Below, piece by piece: positions 17,643 through 26,488 of a stretch of 64,000 nucleotides of DNA. Numbering within the stretch: position 1 is the first letter of the stretch; the number at the start of each line of letters is the position of its first letter. The DNA lies in the NCBI RefSeq assembly GCF_030440575.1, contig NZ_CP047189.1, positions 1,984,001 to 2,048,000 on the forward strand, in the 5' to 3' direction. Under the pieces are notes generated by a model. That model worked only from the letters and a program-made list of their open reading frames with translations. It made no database searches and had not been told where the DNA came from. A program made the position numbers and the translations under genes. This DNA comes from Corynebacterium ciconiae DSM 44920. Lineage in GTDB: Bacteria; Actinomycetota; Actinomycetes; Mycobacteriales; Mycobacteriaceae.

Positions 17643-18320
17643 CTAGGAGATGAGCTCCGGGTAATCGTTACTCACCGCACCTACGGCCTTATCGGCCGGG
17701 GAGCTCACGATGTGGGCCCGCAGCGACTCCGGCGAGGGACCAGCGACAATACGCTCCGCCATGTCCTTTTCCCCCATCAGCCACGCGCGGGCTTCTTCTG
17801 CTGTGAGAAGACGCGGCATGCGATCGTGGAGCCAAGCGATCGGCTCGGCGCTAGCGGTCGTGATGATCGTGCTCGACAGCTGCTCCACACCGGTGGCCGC
17901 CAGCCCCGCTGCCCACAGCAGCTCGCGATCATCTCGGTGCACGAAATAGGGCTGCTTGTCCTTCCACTCGTAGTAGCCGTCCATCGGAATCACGCAGCGT
18001 GAACGGGAAAAGGCGGTGCGAAAGGACGGCTTGGAGGCCACCGTTTCAGCGCGGGCGTTAAACAACACAGGGCCGGTGGTGTCCTTCTTCCACTCCGGCA
18101 GCAAACCCCAGCGGGCGGCCCGCAGACTCACCGGCGCCGAACTCGCGGCATCGGCGAGAAGCTCGCTGAGCACCAACGCCGGTATCGACTGAGTAGGCGC
18201 GATGTTATAGCGCGATGGCGGGCATCCTTGGGGTGTATCGATGTCCGCGACATCCAGCACCCGGCGCGCCTCATCCACCAGCTGCTCATCGGTTGTGAAC
18301 AAAACAAAACGACCACACAT
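17643..18320 (-). CDS. SRAP/HMCES-type abasic-site protein (YedK family)
   Basis: 225 residues. SRAP proteins form a stable covalent link between their Cys2 and abasic sites in single-stranded DNA, shielding replication forks. MCGRFVLF puts the cysteine at position 2 when ATG 18320 is used; FNARAET, GYYEWK and the LHDRMP loop with its active-site histidine follow in the family order. Upstream starts (18329, 18374) would bury the cysteine and are rejected for that reason. It is convergent with ybaK and divergent from aroA. M. tuberculosis Rv3226c is the matching gene beside aroA. Confidence 0.9.
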   Translation of the reverse strand: MCGRFVLFTTDEQLVDEARRVLDVADIDTPQGCPPSRYNIAPTQSIPALVLSELLADAASSAPVSLRAARWGLLPEWKKDTTGPVLFNARAETVASKPSFRTAFSRSRCVIPMDGYYEWKDKQPYFVHRDDRELLWAAGLAATGVEQLSSTIITTASAEPIAWLHDRMPRLLTAEEARAWLMGEKDMAERIVAGPSPESLRAHIVSSPADKAVGAVSNDYPELIS

Positions 18321-18418
18321 GTCGCCCATTGTGCCACCGCCGCGGCCACGACTCCCCCGTATGCCCACAGCCACCTGCGATTTTGGGGCGCCTCGACGCT
18401 AGCATGTGGCCCTGACCC

Positions 18419-18424
18419 TAGAAT
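18419..18424 (+). promoter_or_regulatory. -10 box of aroA (leaderless)
   Basis: TAGAAT fits TANANT and ends 7 bases before ATG 18432, with no ribosome site between them, so the aroA mRNA is probably leaderless. Confidence 0.5.
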
Positions 18425-18431
18425 CTAAGGT

Positions 18432-19769
18432 ATGGATTCAGCTCGCATGCCCCTGTGGGACAGCCCGTTTGTGAAGGACCCTGTGCGCGCCCGCGTGCAC
18501 ATTCCCGGTTCGAAGTCGATGACCAACCGTGCCCTCATCTTGGCCGCACTCGCAGACTCTCCCTCCACCATCTCAGGGGCGCTGCGCAGCCGCGACACCG
18601 ACCTGATGATCTCCGCGCTAGCGGACTTGGGCACCTCCATCACCGATGTCTCCGCCTCCCACGGCAGCCCCAACATTGAACTGCGGGTTCATCCCCACGA
18701 ACTCTCCGGCACCACCATTGATTGCGGACTGGCCGGCACCCTCATGCGCTTCGTCCCTTCGGTGGCGGCGCTCGCCCACGGCACCGTATTCTTCGACGGC
18801 GATGTCCAGGCCCGCACCCGCCCCATGGGTGCTGTGCTCAATGGGCTGAGGGGGCTAGGGGCGCGTATCGACGGCACCCGCCTGCCCTTCGAAGTGCACG
18901 GCACCGGCAGCCTACCCGGCGGCGACATCTCGATCGACGCCTCTGACTCCTCGCAGTTTGTCTCCGGTTTATTGCTGGCGGCTGCCCGCTTTGATGAGGG
19001 CATCGTGCTGCGCCACACCGGCACCGTGCTGCCCTCCCAACCGCACATCGATATGACGATCGCGATGCTGCGCGAAGCCGGGGTGGAGGTGGAGACCTCC
19101 GAGCGCCACGTGTGGCGGGTCCGTCCAGGAACGATCCGCGGCCGCCACTGGAAGATCGAACCCGATCTGTCGAATGCCACTCCCTTCCTCGCGGCAGCGG
19201 CGGTGAGCGGCGGCGAAGTCACGATCCCCCAGTGGCCCCACACCACCACCCAGCCTGGAGATGCCATTCGCTCCATCCTCACCCGCATGGGAGCGGAGGT
19301 AGAACTCCACGCCCGCGGTGATGGCCACGAACTCGTGGTCACCGGCCCTGCGCGGGGTTCTCTGCGCGGCATCGACATGGACATGAGCGATATCGGCGAA
19401 TTGACCCCCACCGTGGCAGCGCTCGCCGCAGTGGCCAATTCCCGCTCCTTTTTGCGCGGAATCGCGCATCTGCGCGGCCACGAAACCGACCGGCTCGAGG
19501 CACTGAGCACCGAAATCAACCGCCTCGGCGGGCGTTGCGAAGCCTCCCCCGATGGGCTCACGATCACCCCGGCACCGCTGCATGGCGGAGTCTGGCACAG
19601 CTACCACGATCATCGAATGGCCACCGCCGGCGCCATCATCGGGCTCGTCACCGAGAACGTCCAGGTGGAAAACATCGGCACCACGGCTAAAACCTTGCCT
19701 GGGTTCGACACCATGTGGACGCAGATGATCGCTGGCACCCAGCCCACCAACCGCGGTAACGAGGAGTAA
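18432..19769 (+). CDS. aroA: 3-phosphoshikimate 1-carboxyvinyltransferase (EPSP synthase)
   Basis: 445 residues; sixth step of the shikimate pathway, joining phosphoenolpyruvate to shikimate-3-phosphate. Seen: [17 protein letters not shown] near the N-terminus, the phosphoenolpyruvate-site segment [41 protein letters not shown] and the late [15 protein letters not shown]. Length is normal. It heads the aroA-rsgA-clc operon (9-base gap to rsgA) and is transcribed divergently from the SRAP gene, the same layout as in mycobacteria. Confidence 0.96.
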   Translation: MDSARMPLWDSPFVKDPVRARVHIPGSKSMTNRALILAALADSPSTISGALRSRDTDLMISALADLGTSITDVSASHGSPNIELRVHPHELSGTTIDCGLAGTLMRFVPSVAALAHGTVFFDGDVQARTRPMGAVLNGLRGLGARIDGTRLPFEVHGTGSLPGGDISIDASDSSQFVSGLLLAAARFDEGIVLRHTGTVLPSQPHIDMTIAMLREAGVEVETSERHVWRVRPGTIRGRHWKIEPDLSNATPFLAAAAVSGGEVTIPQWPHTTTQPGDAIRSILTRMGAEVELHARGDGHELVVTGPARGSLRGIDMDMSDIGELTPTVAALAAVANSRSFLRGIAHLRGHETDRLEALSTEINRLGGRCEASPDGLTITPAPLHGGVWHSYHDHRMATAGAIIGLVTENVQVENIGTTAKTLPGFDTMWTQMIAGTQPTNRGNEE

Positions 19770-19778
19770 GACGAGACA

Positions 19779-20795
19779 GTGGCTAGATCCCGGCGCGACT
19801 TTGACGAATCCGATGTAAAGATTCGCCCCTCCAAGGGCTCGCGGCCCCGCACCAAGCATCGCCCCAAGCACGCTGATGCCGTGTTTGGCATGGTGATCAC
19901 CAAAGACCGCGGCCGATGGGGCGTGGCGCTTGATGGGCGTAGCTCTGGGGAGACGATCACGTGCATTCGTGCCCGCGAGCTGGGCCGCACCGCCATCGAG
20001 GTGGGCGATCGCGTGGGCGTGGTGGGCGATACCAGTGGCCGTCCCGGCAGTCTGGCTAGGATCGTCAAGCTCGCCGAGCGATCCTCAGTACTGCGCCGCA
20101 CGGCCGATGACACCGACCCCTATGAGCGAATCGTGGTGGCCAATGCGGAAAAGCTTCTCATCGTCTGTGCCGTGGCCGATCCCCCGCCCCGCGCCGGCTT
20201 TGTGGAGCGTGCCCTCGTGGCCGCCTATGTTGGCAACCTCTCACCGGTATTGTGCCTGACTAAGTCTGATTTGGCCGATCCTTCCGCTTTCGCCGCCGAG
20301 TTCGACGCCCTCGAGGTTCCGGTGGTGGTGTGTGGCATCGATGACTCCCTCGATGAACTCAACACGATAATCGATGGCCATGTCTCTGCCCTGATCGGCC
20401 ACTCTGGGGTGGGTAAATCCACCTTGGTCAATCGCATCGTCTCTGACGCCCACCGAGCCACCGGCGAGGTCTCAAGGGTGGGCAAAGGCCGCCACACCTC
20501 CACCCAATCGGTGGCGCTGCCTCTGGATTCCGGCGAGGGCTGGATCATCGACACCCCCGGTATTCGCTCCTTTGGGCTAGCGCACGTGACCCCAGAGAAC
20601 GTGATTGCCGTGTTTGATGATCTCGCGGCCGCCGCCGAGAACTGTTCCCGCGGCTGTACCCACCTCGGGCCTCCGGCCGATCCTGAGTGCGGATTGGATG
20701 AACTCGAAGGCCCCTCAGCTCGGCGCGCCGAGGCGGTGCGTCTGCTGCTCACCTCATTGCACTCCAATGATGAATGGAAGATGAAGAACCTGTGA
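19779..20795 (+). CDS. rsgA: Ribosome small-subunit-dependent GTPase RsgA
   Basis: 338 residues. It helps late 30S maturation. An N-terminal OB-fold part is followed by a circularly permuted GTPase: G4-like TKSD (LCLTKSDL) comes before G1 GHSGVGKSTLVN and G3 DTPGIRSFGL, and the zinc finger CSRGCTHLGPPADPEC closes the protein. The opening is very basic (about 40 residues). GTG 19779 is 9 bases after aroA. The stop overlaps the GTG of the ClC gene (GTGA). Confidence 0.95.
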   Translation: MARSRRDFDESDVKIRPSKGSRPRTKHRPKHADAVFGMVITKDRGRWGVALDGRSSGETITCIRARELGRTAIEVGDRVGVVGDTSGRPGSLARIVKLAERSSVLRRTADDTDPYERIVVANAEKLLIVCAVADPPPRAGFVERALVAAYVGNLSPVLCLTKSDLADPSAFAAEFDALEVPVVVCGIDDSLDELNTIIDGHVSALIGHSGVGKSTLVNRIVSDAHRATGEVSRVGKGRHTSTQSVALPLDSGEGWIIDTPGIRSFGLAHVTPENVIAVFDDLAAAAENCSRGCTHLGPPADPECGLDELEGPSARRAEAVRLLLTSLHSNDEWKMKNL

Positions 20796-22162
20796 GTAGC
20801 GAGCCCCGCCCCATACCGCAGCCCGGTGCCTCAGAGCGGGCGCCCGCCGATAGTGGTGATCGAGGTGAGCGCGGCACGAAGGGCACGGGAGTGGCCACGC
20901 CGCAGGCCCGCCTGAGGCGCTTGGCGCTGCTGTGTTTCTACACCCTCATCGTTGGCGTGGGCACAGGCCTAGGCGCGGCGGCGTTGGTGAAGACAATGCA
21001 GATGGTGGAGCTTGTGGTCTACGGTCGCCATGAGGGCATGACCGCACATCTGACGGCCGGCACCAGCGCCTCCCAGCGCTTCTGGGGCATCACTATCGCC
21101 GGGCTCTTAGCCGGTGGGGCATATTATCTGCTGCAGAAGAAGGGCAAGCCGATCCGCTCGGTCACCGAGGGCATGCAGGGCAAGCCCATGCCGGTGCTTT
21201 CTACCCTCATCAACGCGTTCCTGCAGATGATCACCGTGGCCGCCGGTGCTTCTGTGGGGCGAGAAAACGCGCCCCGCGAGCTGGGCGCGATGATGTCTAG
21301 CCAGCTCTCGCACCGGCTGGAATTAGATTCAGAGACCCGCCGCATCTTGGTGGCGGCTGCCGCTGGGGCCGGTCTGGGCGCGATTTATCACATTCCTTTG
21401 GCAGGGGCCATCTTTGCGGTGGAGATCCTGCTGGGCTCGATCACGATCCGAACGATGATGACGGTGCTGGCGTGTTCCGCAGTAGCAACAGTCACCTCCG
21501 GCATCGTAGTGGGTAACGATCCCCTCTATGCCACCATTCCACTATCAGAGGGCTGGGGCAATCTTGGTGCCGCGCTCATCGTGGGCGCGCTGTGCGGTGT
21601 GCTCGGTGTGATCTTCCGCAGCGTGATTTCGCGCGCAGAGAGTAACAAAACCCAGGGCCCGCACATGCTGTGGACCATCCCTGCCGCCTTCATTGTGGTG
21701 GGACTGATATCCATCGAGCTGCCCACCGTGCTGGGCAACGGCCGCTTGGCCGCGACCGAGGTGCTTATCGGCCGGCCGACCCTGGCCTTCGCCGCGGCCT
21801 TGCTGGTGGCCAAAGGCATCGCCGTGTTTCTCACCCTGCGCTCTGGTGCTGTCGGTGGTGTGCTTACCCCAGGTTTCGCCATGGGGGCGCTGGCCGGCTA
21901 TTGCATCGGTGTGTTTGTCCAGCCCTTCATGCCAGGGCTGCCGGCCTCGGACTTTGCGCTGCTCGGCTGCGCCAGCTTCCTGTCCACCTCCATGGCTGCC
22001 CCGCTGTTTGCGGTGATCGTGACTATCGAGTTCACCGGCCAAACCTCGAGCGCCTACCTGGCGTTATTCCTTGCCGCCGCCACAGCCTCGCTAGTGGGCC
22101 GCGCCGCCAGCGAAACCATGAAGATTCCACTGAACGTCACCATGCCGTGGAACCGCCCTTAA
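20792..22162 (+). CDS. ClC-family chloride channel/transporter, divergent subgroup
   Basis: 456 residues with about ten membrane helices. The gating-glutamate motif is GRENAPRELG (Glu158) in place of the classical GREGPxVxxG, and the third filter segment is GGVLTPGFAMGA for GGxFxP; these resemble a less-studied bacterial ClC subgroup. It probably moves chloride or fluoride-like anions; the substrate cannot be told. GTG 20792, with a 4-base overlap to rsgA, is preferred over ATG 20774 inside rsgA. The first 45 residues are polar and Pro-rich. Its stop overlaps the desaturase stop (convergent). Confidence 0.82.
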   Translation: MSSEPRPIPQPGASERAPADSGDRGERGTKGTGVATPQARLRRLALLCFYTLIVGVGTGLGAAALVKTMQMVELVVYGRHEGMTAHLTAGTSASQRFWGITIAGLLAGGAYYLLQKKGKPIRSVTEGMQGKPMPVLSTLINAFLQMITVAAGASVGRENAPRELGAMMSSQLSHRLELDSETRRILVAAAAGAGLGAIYHIPLAGAIFAVEILLGSITIRTMMTVLACSAVATVTSGIVVGNDPLYATIPLSEGWGNLGAALIVGALCGVLGVIFRSVISRAESNKTQGPHMLWTIPAAFIVVGLISIELPTVLGNGRLAATEVLIGRPTLAFAAALLVAKGIAVFLTLRSGAVGGVLTPGFAMGALAGYCIGVFVQPFMPGLPASDFALLGCASFLSTSMAAPLFAVIVTIEFTGQTSSAYLALFLAAATASLVGRAASETMKIPLNVTMPWNRP

Positions 22163-23457
22163 GAGGCTGAACGTCGCTGCGGGGTGCGGCCGGAGAAGTT
22201 CAACACGATCTCCTTGACCCCAGGACGAATCTTCTTCAACATGCCCAAGCCGGTGGCCAACCCGCGGCGCACCCCGTTCTCCCCTTCTCCGATGTGCAGG
22301 TATTGTTCCACGGGAAACTTCTCACTAAAGGCCGCATTGGAACGCACCTCGGGGGCGTTGTCTTTATCCGCCACCATGAAACGCGGCGGCAGGCTCAACT
22401 TGAGCAGAGTCTTTTGCACTTTGAAGAACTGCGCGGGGAAAGACCCGGTGTGATACGGCAGGTCATAGTCGCGGGCAATCTGCTCCACCTTCGCGCCCAC
22501 CTCCGCTAGACGGTTCGAGGGCATCGTGGGATAGAGGTGGTGCTCGATCTGGTAATTGAGGTTGCCCGAGAGCACGCTCAGCAGGAAACCGCCGCGGAAA
22601 TTCGCAGAGCCAAGCATCTGCCGCAGGTACCACTCGTTGTGATCTTCGGTGGCGTGCTGCTTCTTGGTAAACGTTTCGGTCTCATCCGGGAAGTGCCCAC
22701 AGAAGATCACCGAATAGGCCCACAGGTTGCGGATCAAGTTGGCAAGAACATTACCCTTCAACACAGTCGACCCAAGCCCGAAAGGCAGAGCCACGAGCGG
22801 GAAGATGGCGTAATCCTTGAGCAACTGATTGCGTACCTTGGCAATGGTTTGCCACAGCTTCGGTTTGGTCTCCTCCCATGTGGCCTTGCCGGCGGGGATT
22901 TTGCCCAGCTCGACATCGTAGAAGGCCACCGCCCATTGGAAGAAGGCCGCGAGCACGGCGTTGGTGAGCGGCTGCGCCAAGTGATACGGCTGCCACGGGC
23001 GATCCCGTGTGACCCGCAGAACGCCATATCCCACGTCATTGTCCATACCGAGGACATTGGTGAAGGTGTGGTGAATGTAGTTGTGGGAATGCATCCACTG
23101 CTCCGAGGGGCAGTTATTGTCCCATTCCCAGGTGGTGGAGTGCACGGTGGGATCATTCATCCAGTCCCACTGGCCGTGCATCACATTGTGGCCAATCTCG
23201 AGATTCTCGAGGATCTTCGACAGCGCGAGCAGCCCGGTGCCGGCGGCGAAGGCAGCTTTGTTCTTGCCCCAAAACAGCGCAGCTCGGCCCGCGATTTCGC
23301 AGCCCCGCTGCACCCTAATGAGATTCGTAATGTAGCGCGCGTCCCGCTCGCCGAGGTCAGCCTCCACCTCTTGTTTAATCGCGTCGAAGCGAGCTCCGAT
23401 GGCGGCGATGTCCTCGTCACTGAGATGCGAATAGGCGCGAATATTATCGATAGCCAT
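22159..23457 (-). CDS. desA3: Acyl-CoA/fatty-acid desaturase (DesA3 type)
   Basis: 432-residue membrane diiron desaturase introducing a double bond into long-chain acyl chains (stearoyl-CoA delta-9 in DesA3). The three histidine boxes are clear: HNVMHGQWDW, HNYIHHTF and QIEHHLYPTMP; an extra HATEDHNEW precedes the last. Hydrophobic segments surround them. GAAGGAGAG precedes ATG 23457. The gene lies 43 bases downstream of its probable electron donor, the ferredoxin-reductase fusion, as Rv3229c-Rv3230c in M. tuberculosis. The stop codon overlaps that of the convergent ClC gene. Confidence 0.92.
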   Translation of the reverse strand: MAIDNIRAYSHLSDEDIAAIGARFDAIKQEVEADLGERDARYITNLIRVQRGCEIAGRAALFWGKNKAAFAAGTGLLALSKILENLEIGHNVMHGQWDWMNDPTVHSTTWEWDNNCPSEQWMHSHNYIHHTFTNVLGMDNDVGYGVLRVTRDRPWQPYHLAQPLTNAVLAAFFQWAVAFYDVELGKIPAGKATWEETKPKLWQTIAKVRNQLLKDYAIFPLVALPFGLGSTVLKGNVLANLIRNLWAYSVIFCGHFPDETETFTKKQHATEDHNEWYLRQMLGSANFRGGFLLSVLSGNLNYQIEHHLYPTMPSNRLAEVGAKVEQIARDYDLPYHTGSFPAQFFKVQKTLLKLSLPPRFMVADKDNAPEVRSNAAFSEKFPVEQYLHIGEGENGVRRGLATGLGMLKKIRPGVKEIVLNFSGRTPQRRSAS

Positions 23458-23500
23458 AATCTGTGTGTCTCTCCTTCGCGTTGCACCGATGGTGCTTTAT

Positions 23501-24607
23501 CTATATCCGGACGTCCCCGCAGGGCACAGAGTTGCACACGCGCACCCGCTCCCCGGGCCCGCACACACTTCCTGTACTTAAATCCATCACGTGGCCCTCT
23601 TTGATCTCTTGGACGCAGGTGTGACAGATTCCCATGCGGCAGCCGTGCGGCAGCGCCACACCGGCCCGCTCTGCCGCCTCGAGTACTGTGGTAGCCCCAT
23701 CGACATCCACCGATGCTTGGCCCCCGATGCTCACCACTCCCCCGGGATTAGCCTCGGCCTTCGAGCGATCCAGATTAAAGCGCTCGCTGCGGATCTGGGC
23801 GGGATCTATCACAGACCCCAGCTCCTGCTCCGCGGTACGGATCATCTCCTCGGGGCCACACACATAGACGGCGTAGCTGGATAGCTCCGGGATGGCGTCG
23901 ATAAGCGACTGCATGGACATTCGCCCCTGCTCGCTGGTGATGGTGAGCAGCAAGCGAACTGAAGGGTGCGCGCCGAGGCGCTCGAGCTCCTCGGCAAAGA
24001 GCAGATCGTCGCGTTCACGCACCGAATGGGCGATCACGATGGAGCTGTGCTCGATGGCCCCGGTGTGCTCGATATAGCGCAGCATGCTGATGATCGGAGT
24101 GATACCGGTGCCAGCGGAGAGAAACAGCAGCCGCTCCGCCACGGGATCGGTGAGGTGAAAATCCCCAGCCGGCGCGGCGAGACGAATGGCCATGCCCACT
24201 CGAGCGTGGGCGATGAGATGCTGCGACACCACCCCACCATCGACGGCGCGCACGGTGATATGGAAGGTGGAATCGCCACCGCGCACCGGCGCATTGGTCA
24301 AGGAGTAGCTACGCCACACGAAACGGCCGTTGATGGGCAGGCCAATGCCAATGAATTGGCCGGCGTTAAAATCAAGAGGCACGCCCCACCCAGGGGCGAT
24401 CTCGAGGTGCACGGTGCGTGCATTGACAGCAGTGATGCGGGTGATCTCCCCGCGAAGTTCGCGCGTGGACCAACGATGATTCAGCAACGCGGTGTAGTCA
24501 TCAGGAAGCAAAGGGCTGGTGATCGCCCCAAGAATACGGCGGAAGCTACGTAGCCGATCCGGACTAAAGCGGCGGCTACCGGGGGTACGAGCAGGCGGAA
24601 TGGCCAT
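23501..24607 (-). CDS. Ferredoxin reductase fused to [2Fe-2S] domain (Rv3230c-like, DesA3 partner)
   Basis: 368 residues. An FAD domain (WRSYSLTNAP, the RxYS flavin motif), an NAD(P) domain (SAGTGITPIISMLRY and VCGPEEMI) and a C-terminal plant-type [2Fe-2S] domain with HGCRMGICHTC plus a later cysteine near RVRVC. It passes NADPH electrons to DesA3 (known for Rv3230c-Rv3229c). ATG 24607 follows TTTGGAGG at 7 bases and is preferred to the upstream 24634. A copy of the recurrent 14-mer lies inside it at 23894. The promoter contains an imperfect DtxR-like inverted repeat. Confidence 0.9.
   Translation of the reverse strand: MAIPPARTPGSRRFSPDRLRSFRRILGAITSPLLPDDYTALLNHRWSTRELRGEITRITAVNARTVHLEIAPGWGVPLDFNAGQFIGIGLPINGRFVWRSYSLTNAPVRGGDSTFHITVRAVDGGVVSQHLIAHARVGMAIRLAAPAGDFHLTDPVAERLLFLSAGTGITPIISMLRYIEHTGAIEHSSIVIAHSVRERDDLLFAEELERLGAHPSVRLLLTITSEQGRMSMQSLIDAIPELSSYAVYVCGPEEMIRTAEQELGSVIDPAQIRSERFNLDRSKAEANPGGVVSIGGQASVDVDGATTVLEAAERAGVALPHGCRMGICHTCVQEIKEGHVMDLSTGSVCGPGERVRVCNSVPCGDVRI
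23894..23907 (+). repeat. Copy of the 14-mer GGCGTCGATAAGCG
   Basis: Exact copy inside the reductase gene, read there on the minus strand as part of SLIDAI codons. Confidence 0.6.
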
Positions 24608-24646
24608 GGAACGGCCTCCAAATATTTTCTCCACGGGAACTAACTA

Positions 24647-24664
24647 TTACGTTAGCGTACCTTA
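24647..24664 (-). promoter_or_regulatory. DtxR-box-like inverted repeat upstream of the reductase-desaturase operon
   Basis: On the minus strand TAAGGTACG then CTAACGTAA. Each half fits the DtxR consensus half-sites TWAGGTWAG and CTWACCTWA in 7-8 of 9 positions, but the central base is missing (18 instead of 19 bp). It is about 40 bases before the gene. Iron control is plausible for an iron-using pathway but unproven. Confidence 0.3.
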
Positions 24665-24712
24665 GCCCCGTCTGTATCGCCTGTCTAGTTTTACCCCCGA
24701 AATCTCATCCAG

Positions 24713-25219
24713 CTAGAGCAGCTCCACCACGAAGGGCAGTTCGGTGGGGTCGTACCACGCCAAGAAATGCTCGGCGGCATCCCCCACCGCTAGCTGCGCG
24801 TCCTCGTCCCCTAGCTCGGCAGCCTCCAGCACAGTCAACGCGCGCTCAATATCAGCCTCTGCATCCTCGAGATCAATGTGGAGCGCCGCAACATCGCGCA
24901 GCTGCACGGCCGCGGGGCTTAAACGCACAACGGATTCGCCCATGTCCGGCTGAAATTCCACTGCCTCATCGGCCACATCGGCGCTAATGACCACTCGGCG
25001 GTGTGGGAAACGTTGCTCGCTATCAATCGCCAGCAACCGAATAGAGGCGAGAGCGGCATCGTCGAAGGCCACCTCGGAGAGTTCCTCATCGTCACCGCTG
25101 GTATAAAACTCGCGCAGCGCTGGGGTGAGGGCGAAGCCCCAGCCGTTGCGGGCGTGGATCATCCCCTCGCTGTGCAGCTGCTCGAGCATCGGGAAAGTGG
25201 CCGGAAGATAGACGCGCAT
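24713..25219 (-). CDS. DUF6912-like conserved protein (Rv3231c-like)
   Basis: 168-residue acidic cytosolic protein beginning MRVYLPATFPMLEQLHSEG, with many Glu/Asp/Ala and no recognised catalytic motif. Length and position match M. tuberculosis Rv3231c, next to the desaturase genes; the function is unknown. ATG 25219 lies 4 bases after the stop of the HAD-like gene, so the two are an operon; the longer frame to 25300 would overlap that gene and is rejected. Confidence 0.75.
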   Translation of the reverse strand: MRVYLPATFPMLEQLHSEGMIHARNGWGFALTPALREFYTSGDDEELSEVAFDDAALASIRLLAIDSEQRFPHRRVVISADVADEAVEFQPDMGESVVRLSPAAVQLRDVAALHIDLEDAEADIERALTVLEAAELGDEDAQLAVGDAAEHFLAWYDPTELPFVVELL

Positions 25220-25223
25220 CGAG

Positions 25224-25634
25224 TTAGAATTCCCCTTCGATCTCGAAGACGCCGGCGATCTCCACGATGGCGCGATCGAACTGCTGGTAGTACACGCCAA
25301 TCAGCCCAGCTTCCACAGCGCCACGCACATTCACGATGGAATCATCCACCATGACCAAGTCCTTGCGATCCAGCTCCAAGGTATCAGCGGCAAATTGGAA
25401 GGCCTCCACGGTGGGTTTTTCTGCCCCGATTTCACCAGAGAGCAGTACCGCATCCACGATGCCGCGGAACTCCCACTCGCGGATCTCATCGGCGCCGGGA
25501 CCGCCGGGATCATTGGACAAAATGGCGATCGGCGCGCCCTTCTTCCGCAGGGCAGAGAAGAAATTGCGCCAGCGGCGCTGATCCTCCTCTGAACCGTCAA
25601 GCACACCCACATAATCCACTACTAATCCGCGCAT
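25224..25634 (-). CDS. HAD-superfamily-like protein with altered motif I
   Basis: 136 residues, close to a minimal HAD core. Motif I is VVDYVGVLDG: the nucleophile Asp7 is present, but the general acid two residues later is Val. Motif II is ILSNDPGG, motif III has EKPTVEAF (lysine present) and motif IV is VMVDDS. So it is a HAD fold whose phosphatase chemistry is doubtful; it may bind a phosphorylated ligand or act on an odd substrate. A strong AAGGAG lies 6 bases before ATG 25634. It is cotranscribed with the DUF6912-like gene. Confidence 0.8.
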   Translation of the reverse strand: MRGLVVDYVGVLDGSEEDQRRWRNFFSALRKKGAPIAILSNDPGGPGADEIREWEFRGIVDAVLLSGEIGAEKPTVEAFQFAADTLELDRKDLVMVDDSIVNVRGAVEAGLIGVYYQQFDRAIVEIAGVFEIEGEF

Positions 25635-25813
25635 GAATTCTCCTTAAAGTAACAACTGTCTCTGCAGCTGCCTTCACTAAAAAGGCGCTGCTATTTCTGA
25701 TAATGCTTCCTTCACCCACCCCAAGGGGTGCGCTCGGCTAACTCGGCAGGCGCCGCGCCGCTAACCATGCCATACTATACGCGGACAACAGGGGGATTCC
25801 ACGGGCCACCGGC

Positions 25814-26452
25814 ATGCACGTGCCGGGGATGGTTGCGTTAGCGACCGCGCACCCGCTGCGCAGGAAGGCCATCGACGCGCCCATGAGCGAGAAGACGTTA
25901 ACCTTTGCCTCGATTGCAGGCAGCACCCATTTGAAAAAATTGCAGCCACTGCCCTCTGCGGCAGTGGGTTCTACAGACCCCGACCATGCGTGTGGCGGCA
26001 GCGCGTCCGGTCCGCCGCACGACGCTGCGATCACGAATGCCAGCCGAGGCCCGCATACAGGCCCACATGCCCCGATGCCACGCCGGCACCTCTCGGATCT
26101 GCACGGCGTGGCCCTGCCTGCAGTGAGCCGAGTATTGGCGGTGCTCAGCGGTGCCGCCGAGCCGAGTAGCCTCGCCCCAGCCCGCTTCGCTGTGCAGGCG
26201 CGGGCACACGTGGCCATGATGCGCCGGCTGATCAACGCCCAAAACGCCTCGCCGGATACCACTGCCCCACCGATCGCTGAGCTCCGCGTGATTCCGGATG
26301 TGTATCGCCCCGATCGTTTCGACTTTTTGGTGAGGCTTGGCCGCCCCCTTGGCAGGCTCAGCGAGCACCGCTTTGTGGCTGGGGCCATGGAGCTTTCGAC
26401 GCATAAAACAACCCGCAAGGTGTGGTGCGTCCACACCCTGCGGGTGTTCTAG
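25814..26452 (+). CDS. Rv3235-family protein (DUF6459-like)
   Basis: 212 residues. A low-complexity Pro/Ala/Ser half is followed by a conserved-looking C-terminal domain of about 100 residues (from VSRVLAVLSGAAEP to KVWCVHTLRVF). The final W-x-C/V-x-x-LRV pattern and the place beside secA1 match the actinobacterial Rv3235 family, of unknown function. The start is uncertain: ATG 25814, or ATG 25883 (MSEKTLTF), neither with a well-spaced ribosome site. Minus-strand frames across the same DNA lack such similarity. The last codons form a hairpin. Confidence 0.68.
   Translation: MHVPGMVALATAHPLRRKAIDAPMSEKTLTFASIAGSTHLKKLQPLPSAAVGSTDPDHACGGSASGPPHDAAITNASRGPHTGPHAPMPRRHLSDLHGVALPAVSRVLAVLSGAAEPSSLAPARFAVQARAHVAMMRRLINAQNASPDTTAPPIAELRVIPDVYRPDRFDFLVRLGRPLGRLSEHRFVAGAMELSTHKTTRKVWCVHTLRVF
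26411..26445 (+). terminator. Hairpin within the 3' end of the Rv3235-like gene
   Basis: A 15-base arm (26411-26425) pairs with 26431-26445 with one mismatch around a 5-base loop. It is made of the last codons of the plus-strand gene and stands between it and the convergent secA, so it can terminate both transcripts. Confidence 0.5.
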
Positions 26453-26488
26453 TCTCGAGCGCCCTGCGGCCGCTGAGCCGCCTGACTG

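Noticed and set aside
22537..23604. 355-codon plus-strand frame
   Set aside because: Antisense shadow of the desaturase gene, whose three His boxes are on the other strand.
25738..26436. Minus-strand frames opposite the Rv3235-like gene
   Set aside because: Composition is shadow-like; the plus-strand frame has the family's C-terminal pattern.
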